DNA of 64,000 nucleotides. It comes from Acanthosoma haemorrhoidale (lineage: Eukaryota > Arthropoda > Insecta > Hemiptera > Acanthosomatidae). Both the position numbers and the translations under genes were made by a program. The stretch spans positions 123,760,639 through 123,824,638 of the forward strand of contig OV884009.1 of NCBI GenBank assembly GCA_930367205.1, given 5' to 3'. Positions 34,980 to 45,785 of the stretch are shown piece after piece; the stretch's first letter is position 1; every line of letters begins with the position of its first letter. The notes under the pieces are model-generated. The model worked only from the letters and a program-made list of their open reading frames with translations. It did no database searches and was not told the origin of the DNA.

Positions 34980-37270
34980 TACAATCATCTATAATCTTCT
35001 GGATAAACAGGGAGGTTGAAGGATGAGTAGGCATATCAAACAACTACAGAAGGAATAGGATGGGACTGAGAACCCCATCCTGGGACTCTGTCAAGTTGCT
35101 GAAATGGAGTGGAAGAAGCTTAAAATACGCTGAAATATCTTTCAGTTAGGTAAGACAGGATGATGAGGTAGTACATAGAAGGAAGATTGTCTTTGAGTTT
35201 ACAGACAGCACCTGGTGCCATATTTGATCAAAGACCTAAGAGACGTCAAGAAATACACCAGACCAATACTCCTTCCCAAATGAGGAGGAAATAGAGTCAA
35301 CTATGTGATGGCAATAATGGATAGTGAAGTACGAGGAGCAAAATCCAAACTAATGGGGAGGTATATGAAGGTCAAGGAAAACTGGTAAGCATGTGAGAAG
35401 TTTTTCAAGAAGAGATAGAGAGGAAGAGGGTCGTGTCCAGTTGATTGGATGCAAGGAAACAGAGTTCAAGATCTAGGATGGTTTCATGTGGATGAAACGT
35501 GTTTGATAGAAGAAAAGCAAAGGCAGAAGCAATCTGTTCATTGGTGTTTGCCCAGGGGCCATTTTAGTATTGGAAGGGTTGTAGGATGTTGGGAGATGAT
35601 ACAACTCTTATGGTAGCTGACCATAGCGACTGGTTAATAGGAATCAGTCGCTTAATGAACTCTGTGAATCAGCTGTTGAGGTGTTTTTGTAGTTCTTCCT
35701 TAAGTTGTCTTGTAAGTTGGTTGTCATTTCTGTTGAATGGGTAGTGAGAAAGTTGGCAAGACTTTCTTGCCCTTCTTTTATTTGTTAGTAGCTGTTATAT
35801 GTGAGGTGGCAAGGAATCTCTCTTCGTTTGTTGAAACTGGTGCATCTGCTTGGTTATATAATAGAGGAATCAAGACTATTTTGGAAAATCAACTCAACTG
35901 GACCTCTAATAAGAGAGAGTCTTTAATTGCAGTAATAGGGATTTCTGTAGGTGTTGAATGAAAGAAGGTGGTCAGAGGATAGGATAGGTCAAAAAGGTTG
36001 GATAAGTTGGAAGGAACATGTTTGATGCCAGAGGTTACGAAATATTTGACTATATCAGGGCGTAGGCCAGTAGGTAGGTTTAGAGGACTTTTGAGCGAAG
36101 AGAAATGCTGGAGTGAATGTGGATAGAAGAACCACCTTGAACGCTGCCATCTGGATGATCAGTTTGGTGTGTGTTGCATCCTGACTGAAATAAAGAAGTT
36201 ATGTTGTCTGGAAATATGCATTTCTGTTAGTAGGACAGTGTCAATGTTTTTTGTTTTTATTAGTAATGTATGTCAAAAAATTCTATTGGAGTTCCATAAT
36301 AAAATAGATAGGGGTTTATAGAGTGGGTCAATCATGGTTGAGAGGTGGGGACCAGCATTGATGTGACCTTTTGTAATATCTCAGTGAGGGTAGTAATTAG
36401 GAACTGTAGTTAGGATACAACTTTTGTAACACTGTTGGTTATAATTGTCAAGTATCATTCAGGAGAAGGAGGAATATGAGGATAAATAGGTTTGAGTTGG
36501 GATCTGGTAACAGAAGCTTATAACCTAGGCGCCGAGATGGGGTTGGTGTGGTGTTTCTGGCTTTTGAGGAGAAGTGGAGGTTGCTGGTGCTGTACTCCAC
36601 GTTGGGGCTGATCTTGAGGAGGTCGCTGGGTTTGCTGTGGTCTGGAGATTGGTGTTGGAGGCAGGGGAGGTTGCGGGTGACTGGAGCTGGGCAGTATCTG
36701 GTTGTTCTGTGGTTGGTGAGTAGGCTTTGTCTGAAAACCAAGGTCTGATAGACATCACAGCCCCTATAGTTGGCTGGGTGCTGAAGAGAACAGTAGATTA
36801 AGGTTGGCATGGGTTCCCAACTTTTGAAGCAGTTTTTGGTTTTGTCAGATCCTTCACACTTCACACACAAGGTTTAGTGGGTAGAAGTTCTTTGTGTGAA
36901 AGACCCCCTGGAAGAGTGTACATTGTGAAATTTCCTTTCTTTTGTAACGCTCTTCCACCTATATTTCAGTGTAAAGAATTGTATGAAGAGTAAACATGTC
37001 GGAGTTGTTTGGTGTCTGCTCTATGTTAGCAAAATATATTGGGAAGGGAGTTTTTTTTGACTTGGTAGTATCACAGATCTTAAAGCTGTTTCTTTCAAGC
37101 TCTTCCTTGACCAGAGCAACAGTAGTGGAAGGATGAAGGAACCTGATCACCACCCAGTATGGTTTTTGTTCTTTTAGCTGGTATGTGAAATTCTGAATTC
37201 GATACTTTTCTACAAATTTTATTATAGTGTGATAAGCCTCTGAGGTGTTGGCTTATCAATTAATAGGATA
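34980..37270 (-). mobile_element. Jockey-like LINE, ORF1 to mid-RT, degenerate
   Basis: The longest LINE relic in the window. Minus strand from right to left: YQLKEQKPYWVVIRFLHPST (ORF1), then FANIEQTPNNSDMF, then CVKCEGSDKTKNC and HPANYRGCDVYQ (the ORF1 zinc-knuckle end typical of Jockey). Next is the endonuclease: RPDIVKYFVTSGI. RT follows: GVFLDVS (the 'AFLDIxxAFD' block) and DGVLSPILFLL ('QGSVLSPxLFNI'). The RT C-terminus is absent, and stops and small deletions interrupt every domain. No 3' tail or target duplication is visible. Confidence 0.82.
36448..37150 (-). pseudogene. Jockey-like ORF1 (gag-like) remnant
   Basis: Two minus-strand open pieces: 36959-37153 (VIRFLHPSTTVALVKEELER) and 36448-36870 (CVKCEGSDKTKNC ... 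HPANYRGCDVYQ). They correspond to the RNA-binding ORF1 of Jockey elements, whose Cys-His knuckles chaperone the element RNA. A frameshift and stop separate the two halves. Confidence 0.75.
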
Positions 37271-38431
37271 TATTAATAGGATTATAATAGGAATTGCTGA
37301 AACTACAGCCCAGGTTTCAGTAGTCTCACTGGAAGGTCAGTGTGACATTAAAGAGCAAACAGAAATTAAATAAACCAACACAAATATAATTGTTCAGAGT
37401 GCACTTTAACAACTTATGACTGAACAGTGTGTGGTCAGGGGGAAAATAATAGTTATTTATAATTTATTTATGTGTCAAATCAACCAACTTACTCATATTT
37501 GAAGAATAAGTGCTTCTTCTGTGCCACCTTGTACAATCTTCATTTGGAATGTAATTAGTGATGAGTAATTGCACAAAAAAACATTGTGGCTCCTCTTCGT
37601 ATTACATAAATTTTTCTCTATTCTTCACCACCCTGGGATTATTTTAGTGAAAGGTATACATTCTTAATGACAAGACAATCTTGAGCTAGGAATTAACATT
37701 TTACTGACAGTCTGTTTTGGGTAGCCAATACAATAAAGGGAAAATGGTACATAACGGGTTATCATTAAATAATTTTGCTATAAAACAAGTTGGCTCAATG
37801 CTGATGCTAAACTGAAGGAATTCCAATAACTTTCCAATAGCGTTCAAGTGAGACAGTTTCTGTCTTTTGCTATTTTCAGTATTATGCTTAGACTAATAAT
37901 TTGTTCTCTAGTCTCTCCCAAATGTCATTTGCATGGGTGTCTGTAGAACACTGGGAAAAGTTTGTGACTGAAAAGAGCCTGATTTCAAACTCGGGGGCCT
38001 ACTGCTTTTTATCCATGGAACTTTCTTCTTTCTTATAGGGTTTTGTTACCTATGAAAAATAATAATAATGTATTGTTTTGTAATAAATTTGATAAAAAAC
38101 TTTATTTTTCACAAGGAAATTCCTACAGCACAAATTGGTAGTACTCAGTAATTTTGCAGAATGCATCCCCCACATTATAGAAGGAAGCAGTTTACCAAGG
38201 AGTAGAAAAATAAAAAAAATAATGACACTGTACACTTGAGGCAGCATAAGACACTTCAACTGAGTCCTAGAGAGTTTATTTAAGCTTAACCCTCAGGATA
38301 ATTAATTACCTGAAATGTTTTAGCTACAAAAATTAACTAAATAGTTCACTAAATTTTTAATTAAGTAAGCCTAAATTAACTTTGTTAAATTGTAATATAC
38401 TGTTTAAAAATAATGTATGTTTATTTTTTAG
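37271..38431. other. Intron sequence, nothing recognised
   Basis: AT-rich intron leading to Trpm exon 10. No element is recognised. Confidence 0.55.
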
Positions 38432-38788
38432 GTCTGGATGTTTCAAAGATTCACTGTTGTTATGGAATATGAGCAAAAACCAGTTTTACCTCCTCCTCTT
38501 ATAACTTTTTGCCATATTTATTTATTATTTAAATTTCTTCGTAGAAAATTAAAAGGTGTGCAAGAAACTTATGACAATGGCCTTAAATTGTTTTTGGATT
38601 CAGAAGATTTAGAAAGACTTTATGATTTTGAAGAAGAATGTGTAGAAGGATATTTTAGGGAAAAAGAACTAAAACTTCAACAATCTGCAGAAGAGAGAAT
38701 CAAACTGACCACTGAAAAAGTTGAACATATTTGTCAAAAAGTTGAAGATATAAATCAGAAAGAAAATACTCAGAACTCTACTATACAG
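38432..38788 (+). CDS. Trpm: Trpm exon 10: TRP helix and start of coiled coil
   Basis: Starts VWMFQRFTVVMEYEQKPVLP, the TRP helix ('WxxQRY') followed by the conserved E-KPVLPPPLI motif. It continues with LFLDSEDLERLYDFEEECVE and a charged helical stretch (EERIKLTTEKVEHICQKVED) that begins the C-terminal coiled coil used for tetramer assembly in the family. The acceptor TTTTTAG ends at 38431 and the donor CAG|GTATTA begins at 38789. Phase 0 at both ends. The next intron is the longest in the window, about 10.5 kb. Confidence 0.94.
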
Positions 38789-39929
38789 GTATTATTTTTT
38801 AGTGCAATTTCTTATAGTTCAAAAATATGCTATACAATTATTTCTTACTGAATACTTTAAATACTGTTACTACTAGATACAATCAAGGGTCAGTGGTCTC
38901 ACTATGTTAGTTAACAAAAAAGTCAGCATAGATTAATTTTATACATTTTGTCTGCTAAACCAAAAACAAATGTTTTACACTTAATTTAAAGTTAAATTGA
39001 ATACAAAGCAGCCTAATACATTATGATTATTACTCAACTTCTTCAAAAAATTAATTAAGATTTATAATTGTAAACGTTTAACTGATTAAGTACTAATCTA
39101 TATTGGACTTTCTTTTTGTGCCACTGTTTCAAATTTATTCTTAACTAAAGGAAAAATATAAAAAGTTATAATCATAAATAGCTTCTGAGATGTGACTCAA
39201 GAAAGCTAATAGCTTACAGATACAAGGCAGTCTTTTTTTTACATTACTCCCTACGGGCTTATCAATAATCCAAGTAGGGGAGTATAACCTTGGTACACTT
39301 GTTTCTTGGGTTTACACTTCTAGTGATGATGCTTGTTCAATAGATAGTGAACTAAATTATTTCACTTCTTCAGTTTCAGTTCAGAGCTAAAAAGTGCCTA
39401 GAAGCAAACGTTCTACAAGGTTTTACAAAATCATGATGTTTGTGCAGAAGATTATAGGTACTACCAAAAGAAATAAATTGTTTAAAGTTTAATGTCTATT
39501 AATTGGCCAGATCAGATGAATACAGTACATTACATAACATATCTGTCCCAAAGCTGTCGTCGTGAGTTTTGTGTCCAACTTCGTCTCCATCTGGAGATAC
39601 TCATCCAGCATCTTACTTTGCCTCCCTTCAGGGGTACTTCTCCCACAGCTCCCTTCATCTCCCTTCGAAGATATTAGTCCTAATACAAAATAATACTAAA
39701 TTCTAACCTTCTAATTAAAACATAAAGAAATGAGTGTCATCAACAAACGATATGAAAGTTTACTGAAAACTACAGTCTATGGCTAAACGCTATTTAAATT
39801 TCATTTTTTAATTTATGTGGTGCAGCTTGAGATAAAAGAAAATTTTATGCTTTAGTACAGGTCCTAAGTAAGTAATGTGCAGGCTATATAACTATTGCTT
39901 TATAAAACCTTCATTATTTGTTATTAATT
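38789..39929. other. Intron sequence, nothing recognised
   Basis: Start of the 10.5-kb intron. No coding motif; 39540-39670 is less AT-rich but unassigned. Confidence 0.5.
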
Positions 39930-40200
39930 TTTACAAACAGCGATAGCTTGCACCCTGACATTTGTTGGAAAGCTTTTGAGGCAACAGCTGGATTGTAGTC
40001 ACCATGTCCTGGAATCCCTCTCTCTGGCTGCATAGAGAATCGGAGGTTCCTCACAGAGACCACCAGTGACCATAACTCCATCCCATTTCACTTGATGATA
40101 AGCACTGGTTGGTTATCTCTATTTGTGGTATGATCTCCAGCCATACCAGTAATAAGATGATGGTGAAGGGGGCAAAGATCAAGCTTAATGAATATAAAGT
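39930..40200 (+). pseudogene. LINE endonuclease remnant
   Basis: In one frame the plus strand reads IENRRFLTETTSDHNSIPFH, which fits the C-terminal endonuclease block 'WxVxxxxTxSDHNxIxF' of R1-type LINEs, with the catalytic SDHN intact. The fragment is cut off by the TA tract at 40212. Confidence 0.55.
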
Positions 40201-40208
40201 GATAAGTG

Positions 40209-40211
<3 letters not shown>

Positions 40212-40256
<45 letters not shown>
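40212..40256. repeat. (TA)n microsatellite
   Basis: About 22 uninterrupted TA units directly left of a solo LTR. Confidence 0.95.
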
Positions 40257-40259
<3 letters not shown>

Positions 40260-40442
40260 AATCGTTGGTGGTTAAGCTTGATTAAAAAAAAGAGGAAAGA
40301 GGGAAATGATGATTGACACTCTCAAACTTCTGTAGAAAGACTACTTTATTCCCTCCAGTAATCCGATATATATAGGATCATGGATTGTTTACATCCCATG
40401 ATCCTAGTAGTTTTCAACATAGACTTGCCTTTGGCTTTAACC
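40256..40442 (-). repeat. Older solo LTR of the 41687 gypsy family
   Basis: Reverse-oriented and similar along its full length to the 182-bp LTR, but more diverged than the copy at 25866-26047. Ends read GTTAATCG on the left and GCTTTAACC on the right. TATA flanks both sides (40252-40255 and 40443-40446), which fits a 4-bp target duplication but is also what the TA tract would give by chance. Confidence 0.85.
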
Positions 40443-40810
40443 TATATATATATTTATATATAAGTTAACATGTTAGACAGGATTACTGTAAGATTATTGT
40501 AAACAATAATAGAGAGTGGGACTAATCCTCACTCATAATGTATATATAGGAGAGAGATTAGAATAAAGAGTTAGTTAAGTTCTAGTCTGCCTTCTGATTA
40601 CGCCTACCCAACCCCTTTTTAGAGCAATCGTTAGCCGAAAGTTAAGATATATATATTATTACGTTCTTCAAATATATTAGTTTTATTGTTAACTTTTACT
40701 TTAAATTTATTTTATTTATTATTAGGTTCTATTAACAAAAATAATTCTGGCAAAAAGATGAATTTAATTTTACAAACATAAAAAAAATAAACTTATATTA
40801 ATTATGTAAA

Positions 40811-41236
40811 TACTTGTCTATAAATTGGATTCCTTTTCTTCTTTAATTCTCTTTATTCTTTAAACAAAATTAATACTTCTTCTCTTCATGCTATTTCTCT
40901 TCCGTTCTGCTTTAAGTCAATAACCACTAACCAACAAAGTTTTTAAGTTTAATACTTGTCTATAAATTCGATTCCTTTTCTTCTTTAATTCTCTTTATTC
41001 TTTAAACAAAATTAATACTTCTTCTCTTCATGCTATTTCTCTTCCGTTCTGCTTTAAGTCAATAACCACTAACCAACAAAGTTTTTAAGTTTAATACTTG
41101 TCTATAAATTCGATTCCTTTTCTTCTTTAATTCTCTTTATTCTTTAAACAAAATTAATACTTCTTCTCTTCATGCTATTTCTCTTCCGTTCTGCTTTAAG
41201 TCAATAACCACTAACCAACAAAGTTTTTAAGTTTTT
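40811..41236. repeat. 142-bp tandem repeat, three copies
   Basis: Units begin TACTTGTCTATAAATT at 40811, 40953 and 41095, a constant 142-bp period. They are almost identical; the first has TTGGATTCC where the others have TTCGATTCC. Near-identity implies a recent expansion. The unit is T-rich and non-coding. Confidence 0.96.
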
Positions 41237-41686
41237 CTTACTCACAATCTCAAGCTAATAACATGTATTACGGGCTGATGCGAAAACTAGATGAGTATAA
41301 TTCTCTGTGTGTTTTCATTATCACAACCACAACTATACTAATTATAACTGGCTAAAACTAGAGAGTAATTCTGTGTGTGTTTCTTATGATACAACAACAA
41401 CTATACTCTAAAAGTTTTTCCATTGTAGTCCATAGGTTTGGCGACAAATAACAAAAAATGTTAGATGTCAACCAAATCGATTATTTTTATGTATCACTTC
41501 TGTTTATAAAAGCTTAAATTCTGGTTAAAATTTAAGTATAGACTATTAATTTTATATTATTGGAATAAATAATGTAGTATGATTAACTTAATTGATGTTT
41601 AATTCATTTCAAGTTGACTTCTGTCTACTTCTATAGTTATAGTAAATAATTATAGGAACTACTAAGGTAGTATCTATTATATGGTA

Positions 41687-41868
41687 AGTTAAAGCCAGAG
41701 GCAAGTTTATGTTGTAAACTAATATGATCATGGGAGGTAAACAACCCATGATCCTATGTAGGTCGGATTGCTAAAGACAATAAAGTAGTCTCTTTACAGA
41801 AGTTCGAGAGTGTAGTTCGTTTCCCTCTTTCCTATTATTTCTTACAGCTTAACCTCCAACAATTAACT
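41687..41868 (+). repeat. 5' LTR of the gypsy derivative
   Basis: AGTTAAAGCCAGAGG...CAATTAACT. Contains AATAAAG near 41779, a likely polyadenylation signal in the same sense as Trpm. It differs from the 3' LTR at TATGATC/TACGATC and CCAACA/CCGACA. Confidence 0.95.
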
Positions 41869-41975
41869 GGTGCCGAAACCTGGGAACCTAGTATGGCGAA
41901 GCGAAAAGTAATAATTTTCTTTTCTTTATTTTTTTTTTCGTTCTTTCGCTTCACGTTTTTTTCTCTCTCAATAAA

Positions 41976-43238
41976 ATGCCAGAGGGAGTGTTACGACCCC
42001 CAGTGCTTAGTGCGGCAACAGATATACCGCAGTTACCTCAAACGACCATGGCAGCGGCTCACGCGAATACATTGGCGTGGATGAAGATCCAGGCGATTAC
42101 GGCTCAGGACATGAGGAAGTCGATTTCGGATCTGGAAAGATTCACAGGCGAGACCGGGGAACTAAATCATTTCCTTAAAGGGGGTGACCGGCTGATTACG
42201 CGGATAAAGGGGAAACGGTCGGAGGACCTGATAACGGAAGGGGACGCAGAATCGCTGAGGGCAGCTCTGGTGTGCAGAGTGAAGCGGAGTGTCCTGAACA
42301 TGATACAGGCCGACGAGGAGACCTCGTGGAACGTAGTGAAGGAGCGGCTGAAGAAGGCGTTCGGTGGGGGAAGATGGACCCCGGAAGAGGACATTTTTAA
42401 ACTCTTCAGGGAAACGAACAGACACCAGCAGACGAACGGGCAGTACGCCGGAACGATGCTGGCAAGATACAACAATATCACGGAGAAGATGCGGGAGACA
42501 GTAAGCGCTGCGGAAGTAGAAGCCAGGATGGCGTTCTTATCAACTATCCTGAAAGTACAGCTAGCGAATGAAACTGGAAGAAAGGAGGGGTTACCGAGAG
42601 AACGCACATTTCTGGAATGTGCCCAAGAAATGGTGGACACCAGTGCCAGAGAGGAAGACACCACAGTTGGCGAGGAAGAAACGGGCTGGAGAAGAGTGCC
42701 ATATAGAAGGCCCAAAACCACGCCCATCACATGGAAGAAGGAGGCGGAGTACAGTGGAAGAGAAAGATTAATGGCGGGGGAAAGGAGCCGAGGAAATGTG
42801 GGGCGCTCCAGAAGGCGAGACGACAGGAAGTGCTATGAGTGTGGGAAAGCAGGACATTTGGTAGCACAGTGCCCACGCACTAGGTGCTTTGAATGTGGTA
42901 CGGAAGGGCATGTAGCCAGGCAGTGCCCGTATATGAGCCGACGCAGAGACGGGAACAGACCTGAACCGATGGAGATAAACGCTCAGAAGATGCGGAGGAA
43001 AGAGAGGCCGCAGCCAGAAGCGGCTTGTTTGGTACCCCTAAACAATCTCCTGAAGAAAGGTCAGAAGGTGGTCATCACCCCAGATATCGAGGCGAATTTT
43101 CGGAAGTGCATGGATCGTCTCCAGGAACACCCGGTTCTGGCATTTCCCGACTTCACAAAGCAGTTCACAATCACGACGGATGCCAGTGAATACCCCTTGG
43201 GAGCGGTTCTGTCACAGGCGGGGGGCACAGTAAATTAA
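41976..43238 (+). CDS. Gag with zinc knuckles fused to an RNase H start (gypsy derivative)
   Basis: A 420-codon open frame. Residues 1 to about 330 are a gag-like protein: a helical region, then two canonical CCHC knuckles at about 286-320 (CYECGKAGHLVAQC and CFECGTEGHVARQC) for RNA packaging. At about residue 350 the text jumps to RT-end/RNase H sequence: FRKCMDRLQEHPVLAFPDFT and FTITTDASEYPLGAVLSQ, with one RNase H Asp. Protease (no D-S/T-G) and RT (no YxDD) are absent, so this is a deletion junction read in frame. Start chosen at the first ATG of the gag frame after the primer site; MPEGVL is a plausible gag start. Confidence 0.85.
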   Translation: MPEGVLRPPVLSAATDIPQLPQTTMAAAHANTLAWMKIQAITAQDMRKSISDLERFTGETGELNHFLKGGDRLITRIKGKRSEDLITEGDAESLRAALVCRVKRSVLNMIQADEETSWNVVKERLKKAFGGGRWTPEEDIFKLFRETNRHQQTNGQYAGTMLARYNNITEKMRETVSAAEVEARMAFLSTILKVQLANETGRKEGLPRERTFLECAQEMVDTSAREEDTTVGEEETGWRRVPYRRPKTTPITWKKEAEYSGRERLMAGERSRGNVGRSRRRDDRKCYECGKAGHLVAQCPRTRCFECGTEGHVARQCPYMSRRRDGNRPEPMEINAQKMRRKERPQPEAACLVPLNNLLKKGQKVVITPDIEANFRKCMDRLQEHPVLAFPDFTKQFTITTDASEYPLGAVLSQAGGTVN

Positions 43239-43258
43239 AAGAGTCGTCGGCGAGGGTC

Positions 43259-44839
43259 ATGCGTTGGAAGGAGTTCCTCAGCCAATACAACTTGGAGGTT
43301 ATATATAAGCCTGGTAAGGAAAACGTCGTGGTCAACGCACTCGACCAAGATCAGGGGGAGTCCTCCCGGGACGGAAGGCAGTTCTTGCGAGAATGGACGC
43401 CGGAGAGAGAAGAAGACCAACAGGAACCAGGGTCTACGGATTTGGTACCGTCGGCAGGAGGAGAGAGCTCAACGGACGACAGGCCTGCGGACATGGAAGA
43501 GCGGGGAGAAATCATCAATGATAAGCGCCGCCAGGTAGTCTGGAAGACGAAGACCTTCGGCCCCATGAAAATAGCACATGATAGTTCTCCACGATCGACC
43601 ACCACGACCATATGGTCCGCTCCAGGGGTGAACAATGACCAAATTAGTCGTACCCTTAATGATGCTTCCACACCAGGGAAGACCCATTTTCTTTACGTCG
43701 GGAACGCAACCATATGGGAGAAAATTAAGCGACTTTGGAGGGCGGAGCAGATTGGGGTTGACCGAACATTTGTACGGTGTACCATGATGGTAGAGACCAT
43801 CCCGGATGAGCCAACGCAGAAGGAGATCACGCTAGCGTACCATAAGGGCAAAACAAACCACCGGGGAGAACAAGAGACGGCTCAGGCGTTGAGGCGGAAG
43901 TATTTCTGGTGGGGGATGCGAAAGACAATCCAGGAAACACTAGCTGCGTGCGAAGTTTGTCAGGTATATGACAGGCACCCACCGACCGGGCAACAAGTCG
44001 AGACTCCCACGGCGCAAACACCGCTCACTGACCTTCAAGTTGATACCTTCACTTGGCGGGGACACAAGTGGGTCACCATGGTTGACCTTTTTAGTAAAAT
44101 GGCTATGGCATACCCTATTCGGAAAAAGTCATCGGAAGCAGTACTAGGCGCGCTGAGCCGTTGGTTCCAATTTTACGGCGTCCCAGATCGGATAGCGTCG
44201 GACGGTGGAAAGGAGTTTGATAACACCGACGTGCGGAAAGAGATGAAGGCGCTGGACGTGATGTGGCACGTCAATACCCCAGGGCATCCAAAGAGCCGAG
44301 GAGGAATTGAGCGTCTTCACAGTACCTTGGGCGATCATCTCCGCGTCTACAATGCTGACAAAGGGTTGGAGCCGGCAGAGGCAATGCCTAGGGCGGTCAT
44401 TGCGTATAACCATTCTGTTCACACTGCCACCGGGTTTTCACCCTTTGAAATCCTTTTCGGACTTCGTGGGTGTCGCCGAGACACGAGTAGAACGGTGGTG
44501 GGAGACGAGACGTCCGCACAACTCACCACCAACCGCGTGGAACTGGGGAAATTATGGGGGAAGGTGTACGCGAAAATTATTGCGGAAAAATCCAGGAGGG
44601 TGTTGAGGGAGAACGCGGGTGTCAAACCACTAGAAGGGTGCGTTGCGATAGGCACTACGGTTTATCGTAAGATCGGTTCCAATAGGAGTAAAGAGGTGTC
44701 CCGTTATGAGGGTCCCTTCCGGGTGATCACGATTTGTGAACACAATTTGGTGACCATCCAAAGTGTTCATGAACCCGCGAAGAGGAGAACTGTCCATCTC
44801 GAGCAGTTAAAGCTTCCAGTGGGGAAGCCATCCAAATAG
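43259..44839 (+). CDS. RNase H end plus integrase (gypsy derivative)
   Basis: A 526-codon frame in a different register from gag. It starts with the RNase H end (QYNLEVIYKPGKENVVVNAL). Then a spacer, the HHCC zinc domain (AYHKGKTNHRG at about 193 and CEVCQ at about 232), and the DDE core: D262 (LQVDTF), D315 (ASDGGKEF), E351 (GGIERLHST), i.e. D,D-35-E with all three residues present. A C-terminal part (VYRKIGSNRSKEVSRYEGPF) resembles the integrase tail. Integrase inserts element DNA into chromosomes. The frame is intact, but without an upstream RT it could act only in trans. Confidence 0.85.
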   Translation: MRWKEFLSQYNLEVIYKPGKENVVVNALDQDQGESSRDGRQFLREWTPEREEDQQEPGSTDLVPSAGGESSTDDRPADMEERGEIINDKRRQVVWKTKTFGPMKIAHDSSPRSTTTTIWSAPGVNNDQISRTLNDASTPGKTHFLYVGNATIWEKIKRLWRAEQIGVDRTFVRCTMMVETIPDEPTQKEITLAYHKGKTNHRGEQETAQALRRKYFWWGMRKTIQETLAACEVCQVYDRHPPTGQQVETPTAQTPLTDLQVDTFTWRGHKWVTMVDLFSKMAMAYPIRKKSSEAVLGALSRWFQFYGVPDRIASDGGKEFDNTDVRKEMKALDVMWHVNTPGHPKSRGGIERLHSTLGDHLRVYNADKGLEPAEAMPRAVIAYNHSVHTATGFSPFEILFGLRGCRRDTSRTVVGDETSAQLTTNRVELGKLWGKVYAKIIAEKSRRVLRENAGVKPLEGCVAIGTTVYRKIGSNRSKEVSRYEGPFRVITICEHNLVTIQSVHEPAKRRTVHLEQLKLPVGKPSK

Positions 44840-45093
44840 GAAATTGACTCTAATTTTCTCACTCCTGCACACATCTCTTTTGATTTTTGGTGGCATTTGC
44901 CAGATACATGTTTTTTTTATTTTATCGTTTTAACCTTGTACCACATTGGATAAAGTTATGTTCTGTTTTTATGATTATAAGACAGTGTTGTGCTGCTCTA
45001 GGCGAGCAGGAAATTATTATGTCAGAACTGTATATAATTAGCATAATTGTTAAGTTTCAGTTCCCGACGGATGGTCAGGAACTGGCAGGGGGG

Positions 45094-45275
45094 AGTTAAA
45101 GCCAGAGGCAAGTTTATGTTGTAAACTAATACGATCATGGGAGGTAAACAACCCATGATCCTATGTAGGTCGGATTGCTAAAGACAATAAAGTAGTCTCT
45201 TTACAGAAGTTCGAGAGTGTAGTTCGTTTCCCTCTTTCCTATTATTTCTTACAGCTTAACCTCCGACAATTAACT
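45094..45275 (+). repeat. 3' LTR of the gypsy derivative
   Basis: Second LTR copy, 182 bp, preceded by the polypurine tract and followed by GGTA and a short TA tract. Confidence 0.95.
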
Positions 45276-45785
45276 GGTATACTATATATATATATTACAG
45301 TAGTAGGTATATTAGTAATAGCTATATATTATAGTAGCATCTATTAAAATTATTCACAATTAACACATTAAAAGAGAGATCTGTCTCCTCATACTGATGG
45401 GGCTGAACTTGAACTTACAAGGCATCAGGAATGTTACTATGCATCTCAGTGACCCCTTAAAATATAGATTCAACTCTAACATCTGCCGCTATTTTCACAT
45501 ATATATTTTATTTATAAATTTACTATTTGTGCATTCCGGAATAGACAAACTTTTATGGACTAGTTGTCTATACAATAGACCTAGACACCTATACACTAGG
45601 CCGGTCCCATAACTAGATAGAGAAAAATTATGTGTGTGTTTTCATCATCACAACAACCAGTATACTCTCTTTTGTTTTTTTCATCCACTCTCAATTGTTT
45701 TTATTTTGCCTTCTTGATAAGTTGGATTAAATATTTATATATAAACTCCACAATATCTAATATCACAACAATATATATATATATA

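Larger units (their letters stand above)
41687..45275 (+). mobile_element. Gypsy-type LTR retrotransposon, young gag-integrase derivative
   Basis: Two 182-bp LTRs (41687-41868 and 45094-45275) differ at only about two positions and have AGTTAA/TTAACT ends, as in the gypsy/17.6 group. A GGTA target duplication flanks them (41683-41686 and 45276-45279). A primer site (GGTGCCGAAACCTGGGA, 41869-41885) and a polypurine tract (GGCAGGGGGG, 45084-45093) are present. Inside are gag with two zinc knuckles, a short RNase H start, and a complete integrase. Protease, most of RT and the middle of RNase H are missing. It is clearly less AT-rich than the surrounding intron, and near-identical LTRs mean recent insertion. 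Confidence 0.94.
40730..45770 (-). repeat. LTR-like repeat (family D), split by the gypsy insertion
   Basis: The left edge (40730-40765: AGGTTCTATTAACA ... AATTCTGGCAAAAAG) matches edges at 53066-53115 and, inverted, at 47520-47567. The right edge (45748-45770) reads, on the minus strand, TGTTGTGATATTAGA, like the starts at 47068 (plus) and 53506 (minus). Similar blocks containing CTAGAT/CTAGAG, GTGTGTG-TTT and CACAAC occur at 41287-41345, 41358-41410 and 45611-45664, on both sides of the 41687-45275 gypsy element, showing that the gypsy landed inside it. The whole-length match between family members is weak. Confidence 0.45.

Noticed and set aside
36525..36758. Second minus-strand frame over the Jockey ORF1 end
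   Set aside because: It is the shifted frame of the ORF1 remnant; only CVKCEG ... HPANYRG text carries the family signature.
42167..42730. Long minus-strand open frame opposite gag
   Set aside because: It is the antisense shadow of the gag frame and has no independent domain or conservation signal.
43351..44655. Several minus- and plus-strand open frames overlapping integrase
   Set aside because: All are shadows of the 43259-44839 frame in the less AT-rich gypsy element.
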